29,729 nucleotides of DNA from IMG/VR virus record IMGVR_UViG_3300040801_003694, positions 1 to 29,729 of that record. The stretch is one strand, 5' to 3'. Both the position numbers and the translations under genes were made by a program. Under the pieces are notes generated by a model, which saw only the letters and a program-made list of their open reading frames with translations, did no database searches and was not told where the DNA came from. This DNA comes from a virus. Each line of letters opens with the position of its first letter. Positions within the stretch are counted from its first letter, which is position 1. Below, piece after piece: positions 27,301 through 29,729 of the stretch.

Positions 27301-28036
27301 ACTCCAGCGACTGATCGGTATTCGCCTGAACACCATTCCAAGCACTGCGGTAACTACCGACCGCAAGCTGCAGAACATGGTAAATGAAAGAGAAAGATTG
27401 AAAGCCGAACTCCGGGTGAACCCGGTTGGCAAGTTGGTAAATGCGGGACTCTTTACGAGTATCGTTGAGGAAGTATCTTCGGACGAAGATACCTATCGTG
27501 AGTGGATCATTGGTAGCGCTCTGGACAAGTTCACTTCAACTCTGCCGAGCAAGGGTGTGCAACTGGCGAAGGAAGCCTACATGGTTCCTGGTTCCAACGC
27601 CTTCAACATGGCCATTGCAGCCACCCAGTACGGTGACTTCATTGGACGTTACATCCAGTTCCGTTATGAGACGGAGCACAAGGGTGTGGAAGAGCGCGAT
27701 GCTATCAACAACGCCCTGGCGACATTCATCTACTACGACATGCCGCAGAACCGTTGGCTCCAGTACATGAATGACAATGGCTTGCTGATGTTCACCAAGT
27801 TCTTCCTGAGAATCCAGCCAGTCATTGCCCAGCTGTTCCAGGAGAACCCAGTGAAAGCGACGGGTGTATTTGCGGTACAGCAGGCTCTGATGAATCCGTT
27901 CGACGAAAACATCGGCAAGTACGCGCTGTTCAATGGATTGGATAACCGCTACGAGCCGTTCCCACTGGCTCACATGGACAAGCTGGATCCGTTCAACCCG
28001 TCACTGTTCCAGTGGTTGAACCCGCTAGGCCTCTAA
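15305..28036 (+). CDS. Giant virion RNA polymerase, N4 gp50-like, with added nuclease-like and metallopeptidase-like domains
   Basis: The 4243-residue protein has an AAGGA site before ATG 15305. Visible order: (1) residues 40-165, staphylococcal-nuclease-like (VDGDT with D49; R62; GVDTYE with D72, T73, E75; DEYGR with R147); (2) residues 200-600, Gly/Ala-rich amphipathic segments at about 213-236, 330-346, 453-475 and 563-590, suited to membrane insertion; (3) helical region, then an acidic linker at 905-1030 with two KR-NYG motifs; (4) two SAP/Rho_N-like modules at about 1033-1073 and 1093-1132; (5) zincin 1, H1275ELTH and E1339; (6) polymerase core, about 1640-2750, with TRTGR (R2066), LPIEVDG (D2201), R2320...K2324...Y2332G, IHSLDG (H2622) and MFDAW (D2643); (7) zincin 2, H2919EILH and E2984; (8) zincin 3, H3153ELYH and E3234; (9) about 1000 C-terminal residues, helical, no motif recognised, ending FQWLNPLGL. 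In N4 the protein is packaged, injected and transcribes early genes. It is longer than N4 gp50 (3500 residues). Confidence 0.93.
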   Translation: MDVSGFDRILSESLTATRRNEEKLAEASQRMQNKFNPLNYENVEHVDGDTFRLKDRPDYSFRIQNDPSFGVDTYESDRRVYEQQPDRLAAHKRNYAKLTGRPEWSITINELVDRGKVQAEQVRQRMSQLGQEGRLGYKSNGYDEYGRELIQVYDTETGENVYGQHSGREQNASYDSKYNSGQVLKDIFSGEYGKYTAFDNTRGVKDTAKDLGVNLAAGTGRMLTGLAQGALTLIGGNGPVVDRFFNAVNEGLDNFQDSALSNEALARNARIDRNRARNVEAYGVRKQEYLRQGYTEGEASFFAGAEEFQDTVADLLTEPGYIIDKTVESLPYMIGVAAAGRAAVTQATKLLSKNVLKSVTKAGGTKEQARASVKLVLESEAGKKILSRVASTTGVAAVGVTEALSTSADVYNSVLNMSEAEASKSEQYRALRQEGMGHVEATRALAEAAFESTFLPAMLIAGAASFITGAGGFEARLFTNQAGKSFVGKGIAGESAVKIGSGLTDKIVGGSVRNIGRFARFAGPAGTSEATEEAIQSGSQEFLTQLAQFEAGVGEAPGPGIGAAAGEGAAIGFASGAGFQSVSGGIKKLADSDLRKSGIDALERAKNVRNLTDNTGAVGGSKVRAQRNARNVSPEQAASTLETVAKEWEASDEKNIKDIEDLLKRKSEIDQLVEKAEQSEAGVSPEVQKLQDDVQGLYVTALDRAAAAVLKRNKKPADRSKKEKRILAEAIAENVPSVREDEQSSRIYSHTRSAIDAIEKQTEATIKGSAEAAAAQVDRALDNVPERETERVAREKMGRLDTDFGPGLMGHFDRINEAIVNNDKAAVEKRFEKFNNFMNSQRHKVQQLANFLEMSEEDQANHKKFRYKAGVTEKYYNLLQDELETMQQVRNDLAELYNQWNPQPQRTANIPAAPKVPKRRNYGRGPDQQSAEAETSNQPEKKSTRPPAETKRRKRNYGSAKDENSTEQGSAEDNVGQSSSDTGTGTETETEQEASPESEPVDQGTEGTPASETAESQSSESGTTEPTASDVTREQLENMPSRAVYNMALELGMQIQGVANVGQMIDFILENQGTEETTEQVAEQETEQATDLALEDLKVPELQALARAEGIPLSENGRKLRKQELIDRLRNETMDEASQQEVEQSAREQEQAETAAESNREGGTTEESVTENRREAIESAIYDENDFVAGLTRIWAFSDNELNATLAQRLLEVLEGRKIKITVLNDKDFVARVKKDGGKNYEDDPPTAMFLGKTQEVLLRKKTRNSNAMEEAFLHELTHAAINGWMMRPAKNKRDRTLRDHALKTRGMIINRLEQRVKDNPEDTDAADVLSRLKENKEEWIAYAWSNEKTQRILSEIDLGSKSAWTQILDMIKGILKLDRRSALTHTLRISNEIFKNEEGQPGRTSRDGRTHTPSKAQDQTARRVRTLLNRVDTLTTQLEAAEPGSGAEINLARRLEEANAELEKLGTEEQSVASEAETAVDEAEAEVGAQAEAQPERSAETEAEAPVVATTNNDLWWDRINEVERLQSLLRNGSITEEQVRFPGSMEEDQRRFEELMANGNTAASALAQMETDINERLDRSQPRTEIPTDYLNLEEAVQSAVQLTKTGETDRVQNILEGASDFTSESNWTRIKKWILGSYDRANIKDIITEAFRGRLIPTSVEAGFDTARDKARSLITAVPNLHDILNNPVGRRKLYDALELTPAEEAAFDAFAEFRNEMKDAVDSAFQELFRDKIDYRDGNRIAQNPAYLLTDDTDTLLPGVITAIAYESMNWVTGDGSRLYNDDETIARILGLPDGAQPNDKQIRLRTAGTLRRNVNDRIGSAVYRHLNIRAKNSPDIAPNLDERMEAALGTIAIRALQITRPAGQRGPGRVQAITFDGAEFRAMKGEEATEHEDYSKPISFIRATAASNRGSRRFLLSNPNGYLQEDIRPGRTAMNRVFGVSNVIKEPLTSPPTEENIPKKALRSVTRLSKKMREAIRFQQSREWQANTRLIDKVRQFIPEQYLKYAHEMEDDLSSIHDLELDNVEGRNRTLMTALENALNWGAREGDGSLWFTYSMTRTGRTMIDSTYINPQQSKIHRFLFGQKAWQETIEPGDIELLENFKIAVAQGLGIKVDKMTREAILAAVEARMQDEDVQAALEELATDGPINLEVDGNPTALGSLLKEEGTHTLAALMAWQDYLDADGGAFTTNLPIEVDGVTNGFAAGLLQTPPIDPQAMERLKDLLRAVGVIFTEDEEKSFAEWLRDPSNRDNYQSAARKTAEAISRMMPGGDLFQSLDRREEADRFMMVIGEEMNTLLASGFSLDEQALKDPKTGRDFAKNPLMIVAYGASSRTVANNLVENIWLEAHRQMAAVNRMRIKEGETEEQFKERQAQALLDVLNKYMDVNNTGKEAYYFSRGWKFKADEKFTRDDLDVMIERKLVKDKWGDPVTDIQGLARSFQFQDDKRSKEYLKTNFTRAMKAVYGRGIEAALSEMLSGIREIRNTYTQAITMMNAIFVIEFQRRVETEEAATGRVVGRHRRTQIVERMHAEGLVPSVASAYSDPNNLSENLELTAWQHNLINDQNVKILHDDYEGVTRIHYGDGTVEVLGDTKSTTNNLTARDPSTDVGVAGIVGNIHSLDGTNSADIFGAFDVLNMFDAWVMKLSDLGAVPNQGNNRFFNQHRDYDMGQELVRSMDRMLLLVTEGDGRLSAAQRRAAGNLLISEMKKHGQWSEDMDEQYTIDMGADGTPIYDTQAVMNDLAADMRNTVSQVTEAKAEIIKIIGRMDQFANDGTAYEVPENRRNEPLPTLEETEKHARQTASAEKITAKAATLARNLDNGNFNEAFFNWLQEETVRPSEALRVLNELIQDNAIGNVAEQMNQLVAVLHQYANNSNPIVVGRTAGPDAKGEYSNGQITIDPTKFGEEDNPVETLLHEILHAATAEALDRLEQDNPDLLMSIHARGQALYNTLKSRKNLARPQQEFLIAWKAQKDPVIQTGEYLAHVQTGLLENDMDQLYLAFGTPRSQWISTFAAMGSILTQGNTKTIRLRSSQDKVNNDLFDAANEGKKLEHQKLLDAFEDMRAIDEEHDGQSAREYAEFLRPVMNGILLPGLAGLINDVILKTGVETDGTKNLGEVERGSDADILKVQVAGAKLTNPGDMTAQEVLAHELYHAITGFALETDTKVRAELRKIYEYAKDRLTWEDFMPPADEIAGDLSAVEAAAQERYDYVFGRVPFDKDGNPEVDQLQEFAALGMSNKPFALALSRIDAPSAAEPIWDGNILSSLVNLINKGLEMLRSYTLGTRKAQSSAEALHRLSQKVVTINKNAKIRGKQLKGHDAMWRNKVDNRAGEWISNKLEAAQRRLRLSEEEKKTNGSVAKWIRMGTHAALASRTEAQQKANREFMRHLGVNKQSALSEIISEVMPYNKDDRGGADGKMGFLDLLRHSKVLIDMARQRAIEHTSSVLMSAFDPKRRLNRAQRLAMTNVLLRTDLHALTQHNDARKLSEIQEMIRNDQLIDAELARLYRALVQELEAQGASDVLTMYERQMASLANYMTKGIMLEDNGMKNVHNIVRQYNLTNYKDRVYIADPKKLDPILDQMVTLQALKRTEVRDRELALQVIDHEMQRTDDNGFLYTMGMAGNFKYAALTDLFQNNPVLVRKGYVYDITDGDRNIEVIFDTPAERERMRDLGMVRIGRVQEDRHDRSAPYPRAMYKGFRGASTWQKATVSLTSTQRQGTSLFEVSGFDPKRTGWNLGRMIAYKDVEAKKQFKPGQLKTDAPIAIPVLDEAGRIVDYTYEMSLKDRAHHLKNTRNNDYFDLVLPRQFGSIPDRIHTKKINSQAADLIFKEYMAFKDSPEHKFAKIGKYSNKRGKDMWNVIPDDMKRELAEKFKGTQFVDKKGRLIALPLRDEAVNLVMGFRKLSILDLPGPKGKKLIRGQKATFAAKTAEKVWQEIMQLVRIKMAIINPEVVIGNLSSNYGILLAKGIPERYIRDKTSEAIRGMRQYQRDVRKVDELQRLIGIRLNTIPSTAVTTDRKLQNMVNERERLKAELRVNPVGKLVNAGLFTSIVEEVSSDEDTYREWIIGSALDKFTSTLPSKGVQLAKEAYMVPGSNAFNMAIAATQYGDFIGRYIQFRYETEHKGVEERDAINNALATFIYYDMPQNRWLQYMNDNGLLMFTKFFLRIQPVIAQLFQENPVKATGVFAVQQALMNPFDENIGKYALFNGLDNRYEPFPLAHMDKLDPFNPSLFQWLNPLGL

Positions 28037-28321
28037 TTGATCATCCTTAGGGGGCGGTATGTACTCAATACTGCCATCATCATGATGGATGCATTGGGAG
28101 CCGGCCTTGAAGCTTAGTTGCCGGAGCTTGTGGACACATTCTCTACAGGCCCAATCAGTCCGGCCCGTCCTTGGGCCGGATTTCCATTCAATCTTATCTT
28201 CCATCCAACGCAGTATATGTCCCTCGCATCCGCGAATAGTGCAGCGTGAAGGAAGCATAGACCAGAGTCTGTAGAAAGTGTCCGAGCGGTGGGCGAGGTA
28301 CTGCATCAGATCCATCAGCAT
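28025..28321 (-). CDS. Small Cys-rich protein, possible zinc ribbon
   Basis: This 98-residue protein starts at 28321 within the stop codon of the upstream phosphatase gene (TAATG overlap), with an AAGGGGA-type site just upstream. Its last 12 bases overlap the end of the polymerase gene on the other strand. Residues C27 and C32, then C59 and C62 (WACREC), plus nearby His, suggest a metal-binding ribbon. The rest is basic and aromatic with no recognised family. It is the last gene of the leftward cluster. Confidence 0.6.
   Translation of the reverse strand: MLMDLMQYLAHRSDTFYRLWSMLPSRCTIRGCEGHILRWMEDKIEWKSGPRTGRTDWACRECVHKLRQLSFKAGSQCIHHDDGSIEYIPPPKDDQLEA
28159..28180 (+). terminator. Candidate terminator of the late operon
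   Basis: TCCGGCCC pairs perfectly with GGGCCGGA over eight base pairs around a six-base loop (GTCCTT), followed on the plus strand by TTTCCATT. It lies about 120 bases after the polymerase stop, inside the opposing small gene. There is no true intergenic space for a terminator because the convergent genes overlap. The T run is short, so efficiency is uncertain. Confidence 0.5.
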
Positions 28322-28761
28322 TAGAAGTCCCCTTCGTCTACTTGACAGACATGGTAGCCTGCCTCGCGGAAAGCAACAACTAGTCGTCTGCGGTCTTCAA
28401 AGATCGTGTGTGGATACTTGGTGGGGTTCTCTCTGAGGAACTCTTCCAGCTTTTCCAACTTCACGATGGTGTCATCACGGTAATCGCCATGCGGTCGCAT
28501 GATTAAATTGTGATACTTGATATTGTGATCCTTCAGCCACTTCTCTGTTGGCTTTCGTACACGCTCATTACGACCAGTTAGCAGCATGATCTCATGACCA
28601 TGATCGTATAGCGCTTGAAGGATCCCAATAATGGGTACGATGGGAGCATCCCCATCTGTCTCTGCATCCCAGGCATCCCAATCCTTCTTTTCCTTTCCCA
28701 GGATGTGATGCAAGCGATGAGTAGCGTCGGCAAGTGTGCCGTCAATGTCAAAGATGTACAT
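28321..28761 (-). CDS. HAD-family phosphatase, like the T4 polynucleotide kinase 3'-phosphatase domain
   Basis: The 146-residue protein has the full HAD motif set: motif I FDIDGTLAD (D5 nucleophile, D7 acid), motif II LLTGRN (T62, G63, R64), 'RPHGDYRDDTIVK' with K101, and motif IV FEDRRR (E122, D123, R124). The layout, including 'RP.GD.R.D..VK' and a C-terminal 'AGYHVCQVDEGDF', matches the phosphatase half of T4 Pnkp/PseT, which removes 3'-phosphates and 2',3'-cyclic phosphates from nucleic acid ends. The kinase half is missing, so this is a stand-alone phosphatase; a nucleotide phosphatase role is also possible. It could heal RNA or DNA ends during infection. GAGGA precedes the ATG. Confidence 0.88.
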   Translation of the reverse strand: MYIFDIDGTLADATHRLHHILGKEKKDWDAWDAETDGDAPIVPIIGILQALYDHGHEIMLLTGRNERVRKPTEKWLKDHNIKYHNLIMRPHGDYRDDTIVKLEKLEEFLRENPTKYPHTIFEDRRRLVVAFREAGYHVCQVDEGDF

Positions 28762-28786
28762 GAAAAATTCCTCGGTTGAGGGGATG

Positions 28787-29152
28787 TCAGTCTTTACGCT
28801 GACTTTTCAGTGATCCCCGAACTCCAGGTTCTACCTGAATGTTGGCACGGCCAATTCGGCCGGTGTAGAAGGTCTGATTCCCGTACGAGTAGCCTCGCAG
28901 CTCCACGTGGCGGGTTGTACCCGTGTTTGGGTCATACAGATACCCCTCTGAGCGAGTAAATCGCTTAGAATCGATCTGAGGGCGTTCTACAGGGTCCGGC
29001 ATATAACCAGGTTTCAAGATCTCTTGCTTCAGAATGGGTTTTTCATCCCCATAAACCATAGGTTGAGCCAGTACGCTGTAGATCGCGTATACCATTGTTG
29101 CGAGAACGACCCACATCAGGGCAGCCATCGCGAAGTTTGCCAAATTACGCAT
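28787..29152 (-). CDS. Small protein with one N-terminal membrane segment
   Basis: I chose the ATG at 29152 (121 residues) because GGAGGAA on the minus strand (29156-29162) lies just upstream; the longer start at 29173 has no such site. Residues of about 8 to 30 (AMAALMWVVLATMVYAIYSVL) form a hydrophobic segment behind a short basic start, likely a membrane anchor. The rest is soluble and polar: a Pro-rich stretch (KPGYMPDPVERPQIDSKR), then 'GYLYDPNTGTTRHVELRGYSYGNQTFYTGRIGRA'. The first ten residues overlap the end of the upstream gene by eight bases. I do not recognise the family. A periplasmic or cytoplasmic-facing accessory role is possible. Confidence 0.68.
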   Translation of the reverse strand: MRNLANFAMAALMWVVLATMVYAIYSVLAQPMVYGDEKPILKQEILKPGYMPDPVERPQIDSKRFTRSEGYLYDPNTGTTRHVELRGYSYGNQTFYTGRIGRANIQVEPGVRGSLKSQRKD

Positions 29153-29282
29153 GTGTTCCTCCAAAATGTGCAATCAGAGCGTCGAGCAGCCCCATGATCT
29201 TATCGAGAAGATCAGGGTCTCCGACAGTCAGGATTGCGAACCAGAAAAGGATCCACATTATAGTCGAGTCTGTGCGATTCAT
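29145..29282 (-). CDS. Very small single-pass membrane protein
   Basis: The ATG at 29282 sits in an ATGA overlap with the upstream stop and has GAAGGGGG a few bases before it, giving 45 residues. Longer starts upstream would lie inside the preceding gene. Residues of about 9-20 (MWILFWFAILTV) form one membrane segment, and the rest (DPDLLDKIMGLLDALIAHFGG) is an amphipathic helix. The pattern resembles small phage membrane proteins, including holin-like ones, but one short segment alone does not show a holin. The stop overlaps the next gene by eight bases. Confidence 0.6.
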   Translation of the reverse strand: MNRTDSTIMWILFWFAILTVGDPDLLDKIMGLLDALIAHFGGTHA

Positions 29283-29488
29283 GAAGCCCCCTTCATCATC
29301 TTTTTCTCTTCGTCCGTGAACTTGCCTCGCTGAATGATGAGAAAGGCATCCGCCATAGCGACGGACTCGTGTGTGTAGACCCGGAGAATGGTCCATTCCC
29401 TCTGCCATTTGCGGCGAGCCTGGACCTCGAATACCTCTGGAAAACCAGAGACGTTGTAGCCTTTCCGTACTCTTACTTGATTCTTCAT
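29279..29488 (-). CDS. Small basic protein of unknown function
   Basis: The ATG at 29488 overlaps the previous stop as ATGA and gives 69 residues; a TTG start at 29500 is less likely. The protein is basic at the N-terminus (KNQVRVRKGYNVSG), then predicted beta-beta-helix (EVFEVQARRKWQREWTILRVYTHESVAMADAFLIIQ) and a Lys/Met-rich tail. It looks like a small folded cytoplasmic phage protein. No family is recognised. It belongs to the overlapping leftward cluster. Confidence 0.62.
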   Translation of the reverse strand: MKNQVRVRKGYNVSGFPEVFEVQARRKWQREWTILRVYTHESVAMADAFLIIQRGKFTDEEKKMMKGAS

Positions 29489-29691
29489 TCTATTCCCCAA
29501 TCCTTGAAGTTGCGATCAGCTTCGTTTTCGTTGTAACCGGCCCAGTAAGCTGCGATCTCGTCGGGATCCTTCAGCTCAATACGTTCGCCCAGGCCGCCAC
29601 CAATCATCTTGTGCGGGTTTGGGCAGCGCCGGTAGTAGCTGTCCGCTCCACCGCGGTCCCAGGGACTGCCATGTGATTTATCGTATTCCAT
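29485..29691 (-). CDS. Conserved-type small phage protein (DRGGADSYY)
   Basis: The 68-residue product has a clear AGAGGAG site seven bases upstream of its ATG. It contains the block 'PWDRGGADSYYRRCPNPHK', then a short loop and 'DPDEIAAYWAGYNENEADRNFKDWG'. This pattern (DRG.AD.YY....PHK, then AY..GY and a K.WG end) recurs in a family of small phage proteins that I recognise only as uncharacterised. Charged, without membrane segment or enzyme motif. Confidence 0.75.
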   Translation of the reverse strand: MEYDKSHGSPWDRGGADSYYRRCPNPHKMIGGGLGERIELKDPDEIAAYWAGYNENEADRNFKDWGIE

Positions 29692-29693
29692 GA

Positions 29694-29729
29694 TTATTTC
29701 TCCTCTTTGCGGTACCGCTTCATGGCGGC
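29694..29729 (-). CDS. C-terminal end of a gene cut by the window edge
   Basis: On the minus strand the last 36 bases read AAMKRYRKEEK followed by TAA at 29694-29696, three bases before the next ATG. An open frame with a basic tail that ends just before the next ribosome-start junction fits the close packing of this cluster. Only 11 residues are visible, so nothing can be said about the product. Confidence 0.35.
   Translation of the reverse strand, partial: AAMKRYRKEEK

Noticed and set aside
29145-29282. Holin gene
   Set aside because: One short membrane segment without an endolysin or spanin gene beside it is not enough to call lysis function.
1-29729. tRNA genes, integrase, insertion sequences, terminal repeats
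   Set aside because: No cloverleaf-like sequence, recombinase motif or matched inverted or direct end repeats were seen; almost all bases are coding.

Overview
The window is a late structural region of a lytic, tailed double-stranded DNA phage with a short tail. It is best explained as a member of, or close relative of, the N4-like group (Schitoviridae). Three things support this. The order is portal, two small genes, major capsid protein, five virion genes, then one giant gene. The portal and capsid proteins look N4-like. The 4243-residue last protein carries the signature residues of a T7/N4-type single-subunit RNA polymerase: TxxGR, a motif A Asp, RxxxKxxxxxxxYG and a motif C Asp. No integrase, repressor, tRNA, insertion sequence or CRISPR array was seen. 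The host cannot be read from the sequence. AGGAGG-type ribosome sites and moderate GC (low fifties per cent by eye) fit a proteobacterial, probably gammaproteobacterial, host.

Layout. Bases 1-4218 (+) hold a run of short, tightly coupled genes for tail appendage or fibre proteins. These are a truncated beta-rich protein, a beta-sandwich fibre protein, a small protein made of 25-residue repeats, two full-length paralogues (one with an extra Ig-like domain) and a further structural protein. Bases 4249-9492 (+) are the head module: portal, a small helical protein, an acidic scaffold-like protein and the major capsid protein. A gap of about 130 bases with two hairpins follows the capsid gene. Bases 9622-15296 (+) hold five virion or internal protein genes, one with a cluster of membrane segments. 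Bases 15305-28036 (+) are a single 12.7 kb gene for the virion RNA polymerase. From 28025 to the right edge the strand switches, and a cluster of small, mostly overlapping genes runs leftwards, convergent with the late genes. It includes a HAD phosphatase related to the 3'-phosphatase half of T4 polynucleotide kinase.

Most plus-strand genes touch or overlap (TAATG, TGATG or ATGA junctions), so the structural genes look like one co-translated late operon. By analogy with N4, the giant protein would be packaged in the head and injected with the DNA to transcribe the early genes. The proteins of 156, 504 and 803 residues would be its partners in the head or in the ejection channel.

The most unusual item is the architecture of the giant protein. 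Besides the polymerase core it appears to contain an N-terminal staphylococcal-nuclease-like domain, two SAP/Rho_N-like helical modules, and three separate zincin metallopeptidase-like domains (HExxH plus a downstream Glu), one before and two after the polymerase. These calls come from motif reading only; profile or structure searches would be decisive.
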